Of a stretch of 32,754 nucleotides of DNA, positions 7,879-16,277 are shown one piece after another (within the stretch, counting starts at the first letter, position 1; every line of letters starts with the position of its first letter). The stretch spans positions 1 through 32,754 of the forward strand of contig CAMCBC010000006.1 in NCBI GenBank assembly GCA_945872775.1. Reading direction: 5' to 3'. Origin of the DNA: Spirosoma fluviale. Lineage in GTDB: Bacteria > Bacteroidota > Bacteroidia > Cytophagales > Cyclobacteriaceae. The notes beneath the pieces are model-generated. The model ran no database searches and was not told where the DNA came from. It was given only the letters and a program-made list of their open reading frames with translations. The translations under genes were made by a program, and so were the position numbers.

Positions 7879-9174
7879 TCAAATAAACTCCACCAGCGTC
7901 TCTAGCTTCATGCCTCGACTTCCTTTGATCAGGATTAAGTAGTCCTCAAGTTTGCTGTCTTCCAGCCAGTTGCGGAAGGAAAAAGGGTCAGGGAAGTATA
8001 GAGCAGCTGGGGCTTTTTCGAGTGCGGATACAATCAGCTTGCCTGTAAAGCACACCTTGTCAAAGGCATATTCACTCACCAGCTCGCCCAGCTTTCGGTG
8101 CTCCTCTTCTGCATAGTCTCCAAGCTCGAACATGTCTCCCAAAATGACCATTTTGTGTTTCTTGCCCGTCATCTTTCCAAAGGTGCGGATGGCTACTTCC
8201 ATGCTGGATGGGTTGGCATTATAGGCATCCAGCACAATCACATTGCTGCGCTTTTCTACGAGTTGCGAGCGCATGTTCTCTGGGGTGTACTGCAAGATCC
8301 CACGAACGGCGTCTTCCATCGGCACACCAAAGTAGGTGCCTATGGTGATTGCATTGGCGATATTCCCAAAGTTGTAGGCGCCAACGAGCGAACTTACCTG
8401 TGTGCCTGCTACTTCAGGAACCGAAAAGGCCACAAAGGGATCGGCTCCATGAAATTGGACCTCACAAAAATCTCCTTTTGCCGGAAAAAGCACTGGCTGC
8501 TCAAATCGGGCAATGAGTGGCGCCAAGATCGGATCTTGTGTATTGATAAAAACGGTGCCCTGGTGTTCCTTCAGGAATTGGAACAGTTCGGTTTTGGTCT
8601 TTAACACGCCTGAAGGACCTCCCATGCCTTCCAAGTGCGCTTTACCGATGTTGGTGATGCAGCCGTGGGTAGGTTCTGCGATAAGGCAGAGTTCCTCAAT
8701 GTCTCCTTGCTTGTTGGCTCCCATCTCGATGATGGCAATCTCGTGCTCGGGTTTCAAGCGCAGCAGGGTCAGCGGCACGCCGATGTGGTTATTCAGATTT
8801 CCAATAGTGGCAAGCGTATTGAATTTTTGCTTCAGCACACTATGCAAGAGTTCCTTGGAAGTAGTTTTTCCATTGGAGCCTGTTAAGCCGATGACAGGGA
8901 TGTTGAATTTTCTTCGGTGAAAAGTGGATAGCTGCTGCAAGGTGCTCAAGACATCTTCGCACAAAAAATAACGGGCATCCCCGGCAGGAACCACCGATGG
9001 GTCATCTACTACCACTGCCGAGGCACCCATCTCCAAGGCGGTCGGCGCAAAGGCATTCGCATTAAAGTTTGGCCCTTTCAACGCAAAAAACAGGTTTCCC
9101 GAATCAATTTTTCGCGTATCGGTACTTACACCAGTGCTGTGAAGAAAAAGGGAGTAGAGCGTATCCAGGTTCAT
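7879..9174 (-). CDS. murF: UDP-N-acetylmuramoyl-tripeptide--D-alanyl-D-alanine ligase
   Basis: STDTRKIDSGNLFFALKG, GLTGSNGKTTSKELL, GNLNNHIGVPLTLL, DAYNANPSSM. ATG at 9174 (MNLDTLYS) preferred over the TTG at 9183. Confidence 0.95.
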   Translation of the reverse strand: MNLDTLYSLFLHSTGVSTDTRKIDSGNLFFALKGPNFNANAFAPTALEMGASAVVVDDPSVVPAGDARYFLCEDVLSTLQQLSTFHRRKFNIPVIGLTGSNGKTTSKELLHSVLKQKFNTLATIGNLNNHIGVPLTLLRLKPEHEIAIIEMGANKQGDIEELCLIAEPTHGCITNIGKAHLEGMGGPSGVLKTKTELFQFLKEHQGTVFINTQDPILAPLIARFEQPVLFPAKGDFCEVQFHGADPFVAFSVPEVAGTQVSSLVGAYNFGNIANAITIGTYFGVPMEDAVRGILQYTPENMRSQLVEKRSNVIVLDAYNANPSSMEVAIRTFGKMTGKKHKMVILGDMFELGDYAEEEHRKLGELVSEYAFDKVCFTGKLIVSALEKAPAALYFPDPFSFRNWLEDSKLEDYLILIKGSRGMKLETLVEFI

Positions 9175-9186
9175 TTTTTTCAAAAA

Positions 9187-9220
9187 TTTGTCACAAAATA
9201 ACGCAATCGAAGCATCTTTG
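9187..9220 (+). promoter_or_regulatory. Candidate Bacteroidota promoter upstream of the T9SS cargo gene
   Basis: TTTG (9187-9190), 22-nt spacer, CATCTTTG (9213-9220), close to TTTG-N19-23-TAnnTTTG. Confidence 0.4.
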
Positions 9221-9250
9221 CAGTGAGCGCTCCGTTTTATTTTAATTGAG

Positions 9251-11350
9251 ATGCTTCACACCATGCGAAAAATCCTTGTCCTTATTTTTTTATGGTTTTC
9301 TACGCCTGCATTAGCGCAGAAGGTCATGGAATTGGATCAGCGCAAAACCATTCAGGTGAATGGACAAGTCCTGCCGAATGGGCTTTCGCTGGGGATCAAT
9401 TCGGCCCAAATCCAAACGATGGACCTGACTGGGGATGGAAAAGAGGAGTGGGTGGTCTGGGACATCAATTCCCGGCAACTTCAGGTTTTTGAAAAAACAG
9501 GGGAACAGTTTCGTGTCCGCCCCGAACTCAGCTACTTTTTCCCATCGGAGATCAGTGGATTTTTGCTGTTGGTTGACTTTGATCGAGATGGTAAAAAGGA
9601 CTTGTTTACCTCGACTCCACTGGGCATTCGTGCCTATCGAAATACAGGTTCGGGCGCTCAGATTTCTTGGACCCTGGCCCAAAATTTTCTCCGCCTGGAG
9701 GGAGCCAATAATATCCCAGCCAACAACCTAGATACCCCACTTTTGCAAGACTTGGATGGAGATGGGGATATGGACTTGCTGCTGTTCAATTTTGCCGTAG
9801 GTGACTACCTGGAATACTACCGCAATACCTCCGTGGAGCGCAAGGGGACTCCCGATATCGATGGCTTTGCTTTCCCGGGTCGGCATTGGGGCAACTTTGA
9901 GTTTTGTGCCTGTAGCCAGATCAGTTTTGGACTAACCTGTGATGGGAGAACCCTCGCTGGACCTCCTGAAAACCCAGATCAAGCCCGTACCCAGCATGCA
10001 GGAGGACATAGTCTCCTGTATCGGGACTTTACAGGAGATGGAATCCCGGATCTACTCTTGGGGAGAGAAGAATGCAGTACCCTTTATTTCCTGCCCAATT
10101 CGGGTACGGCGGTAAGCCCTCGTTTTACTTCCTTTTCGAATCAAGTCCCAGGATTCGGTTCCTTGCCCGTATTTCCAAGATTCCATCTGGGGCAGTTTCT
10201 CGATGAATCCCTAGTGGTCAGTTTGAATACCAACGAAACAGCCACTCCCTTTGGAATTGATTTCTCCCAGTCGATCGTCAAACTCGAAAAAGCTACCGGA
10301 ATTCCCCGTCCTATCCTCCAAAATCAAGTATTAGATCTGGGTGAAAATACGCGCCCATTTTTTAGCGGAACTGCCTTTTCGGGAGAGTTGCTGCTGACTG
10401 CTAATGCGAAAAAAGGGGATAAAATCATCGGTCAAGCTTTTCGTTTCCGCTACTCTGGGAGCCAATTTGAGCTTCTAGACTCAGATTATTTGGGATTAGC
10501 TGCAATGGAACTTCTGGATCTTTCCCTGCTTGAATTTTCATCCAGCATCAAGGAATCCTTTGTATTTGCTACTGGTACCCGAAGGAGCAGCACAGGTATT
10601 CCAACACAGCTCTTGCTACGAAAGGAAGGGGCTTCTTGGGTAGAATTTTCCTTGTCAGGCTTAAGTCTACAGTTGGGCGATCAGCTCAATTTTTTTAGTT
10701 TCCAAGGCAAGGACGAGTTACTTGTGGCTTCCTCCACTGGAACGCTGACTCGCTACGAAGTAGACCTTGCCGCAAAAAAGGCAGTTCGAAAGGCTGCAAA
10801 TTTTCTTGGATTTCAAGACAACCCTGCCAACCGTAACCTAAGTATTGCCATCGGCCAGGGGGAGCGTCCAAACTTGTATTCGGTAGATCAAAGTGGTCGA
10901 ATCTTCCGAACCACAGATTTTCTCAATGCAGCCGTTCGGGAGGAGGTGCTCGTTCGCATCCAAAACCAAGATGTTCCCCTACGCCTAGGTCGCTCCACCT
11001 GGCTTGCCGCGGTGAAATCTACTTTGGGTGAGGAAGAGGACCTTATTCTCGGTACCCGTGGAGGGGGGCTGATTTACCTCAGCGCCGTAACTTCTGACGG
11101 AGATGGAGAAGCAGAATTTTTAGTAAGCAGCTTTCCTAATCCAACTTCCGGGGCCTTCCAGGTAGTTTCTAGCCTACCCGCTACGGCGCGCTTGGTCTCT
11201 AGCTTGGGTCAAGTGATCCTCCAAGATGTAGTTATTCCTGCGAGGCAAGCTGTTCGGATCGATGCGGGGACCCTTGCTCCTGGGCTTTATTTTTTACAGC
11301 TTGAAACTGCCGATCAGCGGATGCAGGTACGAAAAATCTGGGTAAACTAA
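9251..11350 (+). CDS. Secreted FG-GAP/VCBS-repeat protein with C-terminal type A T9SS sorting domain
   Basis: Signal peptide (MRKILVLIFLWFSTPALAQ), repeated DxDxDGxxD-like motifs (DLTGDGKEEW, DFDRDGKKDLF, DLDGDGDMDLLLF, DFTGDGIPDLLLG) and C-terminus FPNPTSGAFQVVS...GLYFLQLETADQRMQVRKIWVN. Confidence 0.88.
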   Translation: MLHTMRKILVLIFLWFSTPALAQKVMELDQRKTIQVNGQVLPNGLSLGINSAQIQTMDLTGDGKEEWVVWDINSRQLQVFEKTGEQFRVRPELSYFFPSEISGFLLLVDFDRDGKKDLFTSTPLGIRAYRNTGSGAQISWTLAQNFLRLEGANNIPANNLDTPLLQDLDGDGDMDLLLFNFAVGDYLEYYRNTSVERKGTPDIDGFAFPGRHWGNFEFCACSQISFGLTCDGRTLAGPPENPDQARTQHAGGHSLLYRDFTGDGIPDLLLGREECSTLYFLPNSGTAVSPRFTSFSNQVPGFGSLPVFPRFHLGQFLDESLVVSLNTNETATPFGIDFSQSIVKLEKATGIPRPILQNQVLDLGENTRPFFSGTAFSGELLLTANAKKGDKIIGQAFRFRYSGSQFELLDSDYLGLAAMELLDLSLLEFSSSIKESFVFATGTRRSSTGIPTQLLLRKEGASWVEFSLSGLSLQLGDQLNFFSFQGKDELLVASSTGTLTRYEVDLAAKKAVRKAANFLGFQDNPANRNLSIAIGQGERPNLYSVDQSGRIFRTTDFLNAAVREEVLVRIQNQDVPLRLGRSTWLAAVKSTLGEEEDLILGTRGGGLIYLSAVTSDGDGEAEFLVSSFPNPTSGAFQVVSSLPATARLVSSLGQVILQDVVIPARQAVRIDAGTLAPGLYFLQLETADQRMQVRKIWVN

Positions 11351-11404
11351 GCCCGCGGTATTTTTAGGTATCCTTGTGGCATTTTTCATCAATTGTGTCA
11401 GCGG

Positions 11405-11436
11405 TTTGTCAACATAATCCAAATAAGCTAGTTTAG
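11405..11436 (+). promoter_or_regulatory. Candidate Bacteroidota promoter upstream of the amidohydrolase gene
   Basis: TTTG (11405-11408), 20-nt spacer, TAGTTTAG (11429-11436), one mismatch to TAnnTTTG. Confidence 0.4.
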
Positions 11437-11455
11437 AAATTCAAATCCACGTTAC

Positions 11456-13159
11456 ATGAAAAACTTTCTTTTTGCAGGCCTCACTTTACTACTCCTGTGG
11501 AGCTGCCAATCTGGGCCAGCACCTGCTGATCAAGTCTTTATCAATGGGATCGTCTACACTGTGGATGAGGCCAATCCAAAGGTGGAGGCAGTGGCCGTCA
11601 AAGACGGATTGATCCTCGCGGTCGGCACCACAGCAGAAATTCAGGCCTATGTGGGGGGTGATACCGAGGTGATTGACCTTCAAGGCAAGACCATGACGCC
11701 AGGAATCATTGAATCCCATGCCCACCTGATGGGGATTGGCTACAACAAACTCGAAATTGACTTGATGGGCGTGAAGACCTACGAGGAACTCATCCAAAAA
11801 GTAGAGGAAGCCGCCGCCGTGGCTAAGCCCGGAGACTGGATTACGGGCAGAGGATGGCACCAAGACAAGTGGTTGAAAATGCCGGAAAAGACCGTGAAAG
11901 GTTTTCAGACCCACGATGCACTCAGTGCTGTGAGCCCAAACAATCCCGTCTACTTGGCCCATGCCTCAGGCCATGCCTCCTTTGTGAATCAGAAGGCCAT
12001 GGACCTGGCAGGCATCACGCCTTTGCGCAGCGAATCCCCAACCCAAGAAGTGGAGGGTGGAGAGGTGCTGCGCGATGAGCTAGGAAACCCTACCGGGGTC
12101 CTCGTGGAGCGTGCTTCAACTTTAGTGAGCAAATTGATCCCTGAAACTACCCCTGAAAAAGACGAGGAGGCATTGATGCTAGCCTTGAAAGAACTTGCTG
12201 AAAAGGGAATCACCTCCTTTCACGATGCCGGTTCAGGCCAGGAGGTCATCGACCTAGTTCAGAAATTTCAAAAAGAGGGCAAGCTCACCGCCCGCATGTA
12301 CATCATGCTAACCGGAAGGCAGCCCGACTTATTGGAAGCTTGGTATAAAAAAGGGCCGATGATTGACCCAAACCATTGGGTGACAGTTCGTTCGATCAAA
12401 CTCAATTGCGATGGGGCATTGGGTCCTTGGGGAGCCTGGTTGTTGGAAGATTATTCGGATAAGCCTGGACATCGCGGCCACGAGACTTTGCCCATGTCAA
12501 TAGTGACTGAGGTTTCAGAGCGAGCGCTGCCACTTGGATTCCAGGTTTGTGCTCATGCGATTGGCGATCGTGCCAACCAGGAGATTTTGGATCGATTTGA
12601 AGCCGCTCTGGCCAAAAACCCAAAAGCTACCGACCACCGTTTCCGCATCGAGCATGCGCAGCACCTGCACCCAGATGATATTCCTCGATTTGGGAAACTG
12701 GGCGTGATTGCGGCCATGCAGGCGATTCACTTGAGTTCGGACCGCCCTTGGGCCATCGACCGCTTGGGCGAAAAGCGCATCATCGATGGGGCATACGTGT
12801 GGCAGAGTCTGTTTAAAACTGGTGCACGCATTGCCAATGGGACCGATGCTCCGGTGGAACCCGTGGATCCGCTTCCATCTTTTTATGCTTCCGTGACCCG
12901 CAAGACCCTTCAAGGTCTGCCGGAAGGGGGCTACGAAGGAGATCAAAAAATGACCCGAGAGCAGGCACTCAAGTCCTATACTTTGGATGGAGCCTATGCC
13001 GAATTTGAAGAAAAATTTAAGGGTTCAATTGAGGTGGGCAAAGCCGCTGACTTTACGGTATATGATAAAAACATCATGGAAATTCCGGAAGATGAAATCC
13101 TGCAGGCCAAGGTGCAGTTGACTGTGGTAGGAGGAAAAGTGGTGTACAAGAAACCCTAA
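11456..13159 (+). CDS. Amidohydrolase (YtcJ-like), predicted lipoprotein
   Basis: Lipobox LLLLWSC; MTPGIIESHAHLMG, GRGWHQDKW, HDAGSG, CAHAIGDRANQ, RIEHAQHL, NGTDAPVEPVDP. Confidence 0.9.
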   Translation: MKNFLFAGLTLLLLWSCQSGPAPADQVFINGIVYTVDEANPKVEAVAVKDGLILAVGTTAEIQAYVGGDTEVIDLQGKTMTPGIIESHAHLMGIGYNKLEIDLMGVKTYEELIQKVEEAAAVAKPGDWITGRGWHQDKWLKMPEKTVKGFQTHDALSAVSPNNPVYLAHASGHASFVNQKAMDLAGITPLRSESPTQEVEGGEVLRDELGNPTGVLVERASTLVSKLIPETTPEKDEEALMLALKELAEKGITSFHDAGSGQEVIDLVQKFQKEGKLTARMYIMLTGRQPDLLEAWYKKGPMIDPNHWVTVRSIKLNCDGALGPWGAWLLEDYSDKPGHRGHETLPMSIVTEVSERALPLGFQVCAHAIGDRANQEILDRFEAALAKNPKATDHRFRIEHAQHLHPDDIPRFGKLGVIAAMQAIHLSSDRPWAIDRLGEKRIIDGAYVWQSLFKTGARIANGTDAPVEPVDPLPSFYASVTRKTLQGLPEGGYEGDQKMTREQALKSYTLDGAYAEFEEKFKGSIEVGKAADFTVYDKNIMEIPEDEILQAKVQLTVVGGKVVYKKP

Positions 13160-13232
13160 TTAAGAGTTGATTTAAGGAGTTTAAAAATTCAAAGAATTAA
13201 ACCCATTTAACCCAGTCTTTATTCTAATCCGA

Positions 13233-16160
13233 ATGAAAAAAATCTTCCTTCTCTTCCTTCTTGCAGTGTCTTCAATCTCCTTGGCGCAGGCTCAAGTACA
13301 GGCACCTATCTCGATGTCTTGGAAAGACGTCGCCACCTGGAAATCCATGCCCAACTCTGGATTCAAACTTTCCCCCGATGGGCAATGGATGGCTTATGTA
13401 CTCACAGGCATCGAAGCCGACGGGGAATTGATTCTCCAAAAAGTGGCGGACCCCAATAGCAAAAAGTCTTTTCCAATCGGAAATACTTCCTTTGCCAGTT
13501 TTGAGTTTAGCGACAACAGCCAGTGGATCGCCTTCAAAGAATTTCCCAAGTTCACCGAAAAGCAGGCCAACGAAAAAGCCAATGGGAAGCCACTCAAGGA
13601 AAAACTCCACCTGATTCAATTGGCCTCTGGAGAAAAAAAGACCTTCGCGGGAATTTCAGGGTATTACTTTAATGGTGAGGCGGCATCCCACCTGCTGATG
13701 ACCCTTCCCAAGGAAGGAAATGGAGATTCCAAAGGTTCTGATCTTCTAATTTATCACCTGACTACAGGCAAGTCCCAAAACCTAGGCAATGTCCGTGAGC
13801 AGGCTGTAAATATAAAAGGCAGCCACCTCGCCTACACCGTAGATGCAGCCAACTCCCAAGGCAATGGACTCTACCTACTCACCTTGGCGACTAACGCTAT
13901 CCAAGTTCTAGATTCAGATGAAGCAGGATACCAGGGCATTAATTGGACGGATAAGGGGGATGGGTTTGCAGCGCTCAAATTCAAAAAGGATAAGAAATAC
14001 AAACAAGAAAAAGGGGCGGTACTTGGCGTGAAAAACCTGTCCAATCCACAGGTCACACTGTACGATCCAGCTTTAGACAGCCTTGGATTTGATCAAACTT
14101 ACACCATCAGTCCCAACAAACGGCCGATGTGGTCTGATGACCTGACGCGTCTCTTCTATGGAATTCACCCGCTGGTGTTGGCGGAGAAAGTAAAAGCGAA
14201 GCAGGAGGTAAACCAAGATTCAGTGCAACAAGCCGAAGTGGCCAATCTTGAAAAAATTAAGGCTGATTCCACCATCAAGTCGGTTTCCGATCTTCAAAAA
14301 GCCATTGCCAAACTCAATACTGGCGCCTCCCCCGAGAAGAAGGCTTCTGATGCCAAGAAGCCTGAGATGACCATCTGGCATTGGGAAGATGACCGCATGC
14401 AATCCCGACAGCAGGTGATGGAGGGGATGGATAGAAACGCAAGTTTCTGGGCAGTGTACGACCCGGCTACCAAAACCCATTTGGCATTGCAAGACAGCAG
14501 CCTCCGGGAACTCAACCTTTTGCCACAACAACGCCATGCACTAGGATCGGATCCAGGTGAATCTGAATTGGACAATAACCTGAACGGGCAGAACTACCTC
14601 GATTATTACCTCGTCGATGTGGCTACGGGTGCGAAAACCTTGCTCCTAGAGAAATTTTACCAGCCCACCTTTGCTTCCATGCCTCGGCCATCTACCGATG
14701 GTAAAAAGTTGCTCTATGGCAAGGATGGGCATTTTTATGCCTACGACATCCTTGCGCAAACCCACAGCAATTTGACCGAGAAGCTTCCTGTCTCCGTGGT
14801 AGATGTGGATGAAGATGAAAACCTCGCGAAGCCACTCCACAATCCACTCGGCTGGAGTAGTGATAGCAAGTATGTGTTGATCCGCGATGGATGGGACATT
14901 TGGCAAATCCCTATGTCCAGCAAAGAAGGCGCCATTAACCTCACCCAAAATGGAAAGGTCCAGCACATTCGGTACCAGTACCGGGTCAACTTGAATGCAG
15001 ATGAAAAAGGGATAGACCTAAGCAAACCACTGTACATTCGCCTCTATGGGGAGCGAAACAAAAAGACAGGAATAGGTACGCTTTCCCCCGCCAAAGTGGG
15101 TCTTGCCCCAGGACTGAAGGTGCTACTTTGGGAAGATGCGAATATCCAAGGTTTAGCCAAAGCCAAAAAGGCAGGGGTATTCACCTACACCAAAGAAAAG
15201 TTTAACCAGCCTACCCAGGTATTCCTTACTGATGCGAGCTTGAGCAATGCCAAGCAGATCACCGAAAATGCTCCAGATGCCGGCAAGTTTGCTTGGTCTT
15301 CTGGAGTGAAGTTGGTGGACTACGTAACTGCCAAGGGAGATTCCCTGCAAGCGGCATTGCTGCTTCCTGCTGGCTACCAGGAAGGTAAAAGTTACCCTAC
15401 TATCATTTACTACTACGAAAAGCTCTCTCAAAATCTGCACAACTGGTCCAATCCATCCTACAGCGGTACGGGTTGGAATCCAAGCCTCTACACGAGTAAT
15501 GGCTATGCCGTGCTGATGCCAGACATTGTGTACAAATTGGATGATCCTGGCATGTCGGCACTTTGGGCGGTGCTCCCTGCGGTAGATGCTGCCGTCCAAA
15601 CGGGCGTGGTTGATCCCAACAAGATGGGACTCCATGGCCACAGCTGGGGAGGCTACCAAACTTCCTTCTTGATCACCCAGACCAACCGATTCAAAGCTGC
15701 TGCTGCCGGTGCTCCGCTCACCAACATGATTTCCATGTACGACCTCATCTACTGGAATACAGGAGAAGCCAACATGACCATTTTTGAATCTTCTCAAGGT
15801 AGATTTTTGGGAGGTCCTTGGGAAAATTGGGATGCCTACGAGCGGAATAGCCCCATTTACCACGTCAAAAATGTACAAACACCACTGCTGATGCTTCACA
15901 ACGACAAAGATGGAGCGGTAGACTTTACCCAAGGAATCGAGTTTTACAATGCGCTACGCCGCCTCAAGAAACCAGTAATCCTAGTGCAGTACCTAGGGGA
16001 GAACCATGGGCTCGGCAAATTGGAAAACCGAAAAGACTATGCAGTACGGATGATGGAATTCTTTGATCACCATCTCAAGGGGCTGCCCGCTCCAGCATGG
16101 ATGGAAAAAGGAGTTCCTCGATTGAAGTTGGGGGATCACTTGGACGAAAGAGCGTTTTGA
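13233..16160 (+). CDS. S9 family (prolyl oligopeptidase-like) serine peptidase, secreted
   Basis: Signal peptide plus triad motifs GLHGHSWGGYQ (Ser), LMLHNDKDGAVDF (Asp), YLGENHGLGK (His). Confidence 0.92.
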   Translation: MKKIFLLFLLAVSSISLAQAQVQAPISMSWKDVATWKSMPNSGFKLSPDGQWMAYVLTGIEADGELILQKVADPNSKKSFPIGNTSFASFEFSDNSQWIAFKEFPKFTEKQANEKANGKPLKEKLHLIQLASGEKKTFAGISGYYFNGEAASHLLMTLPKEGNGDSKGSDLLIYHLTTGKSQNLGNVREQAVNIKGSHLAYTVDAANSQGNGLYLLTLATNAIQVLDSDEAGYQGINWTDKGDGFAALKFKKDKKYKQEKGAVLGVKNLSNPQVTLYDPALDSLGFDQTYTISPNKRPMWSDDLTRLFYGIHPLVLAEKVKAKQEVNQDSVQQAEVANLEKIKADSTIKSVSDLQKAIAKLNTGASPEKKASDAKKPEMTIWHWEDDRMQSRQQVMEGMDRNASFWAVYDPATKTHLALQDSSLRELNLLPQQRHALGSDPGESELDNNLNGQNYLDYYLVDVATGAKTLLLEKFYQPTFASMPRPSTDGKKLLYGKDGHFYAYDILAQTHSNLTEKLPVSVVDVDEDENLAKPLHNPLGWSSDSKYVLIRDGWDIWQIPMSSKEGAINLTQNGKVQHIRYQYRVNLNADEKGIDLSKPLYIRLYGERNKKTGIGTLSPAKVGLAPGLKVLLWEDANIQGLAKAKKAGVFTYTKEKFNQPTQVFLTDASLSNAKQITENAPDAGKFAWSSGVKLVDYVTAKGDSLQAALLLPAGYQEGKSYPTIIYYYEKLSQNLHNWSNPSYSGTGWNPSLYTSNGYAVLMPDIVYKLDDPGMSALWAVLPAVDAAVQTGVVDPNKMGLHGHSWGGYQTSFLITQTNRFKAAAAGAPLTNMISMYDLIYWNTGEANMTIFESSQGRFLGGPWENWDAYERNSPIYHVKNVQTPLLMLHNDKDGAVDFTQGIEFYNALRRLKKPVILVQYLGENHGLGKLENRKDYAVRMMEFFDHHLKGLPAPAWMEKGVPRLKLGDHLDERAF

Positions 16161-16209
16161 TGTTTTAAAGCTGGATTTCGAACAAGGAATTCCAACTATA
16201 CCTCCAAAA

Positions 16210-16246
16210 AATGAATCCCTTGGCTTTGGCCGAGGGATTCATTTTT
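16210..16246. terminator. Terminator hairpin between convergent genes, possibly bidirectional
   Basis: AATGAATCCCTTGGC (16210-16224)/GCCGAGGGATTCATT with T run on + and A run on the other flank; one G-T wobble. Confidence 0.85.
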
Positions 16247-16277
16247 GTTACCTAGGTTTCAACTTTATGTCCACAGG

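Noticed and set aside
8098-8920. Plus-strand ORFs of 168 and 135 aa antisense to murF
   Set aside because: Shadow ORFs opposite a strongly conserved coding region; composition is reverse-complement-like.
15153-15932. 259-aa minus-strand ORF antisense to the S9 peptidase
   Set aside because: Overlaps the conserved catalytic region on the other strand, with no signal, domain or promoter support.
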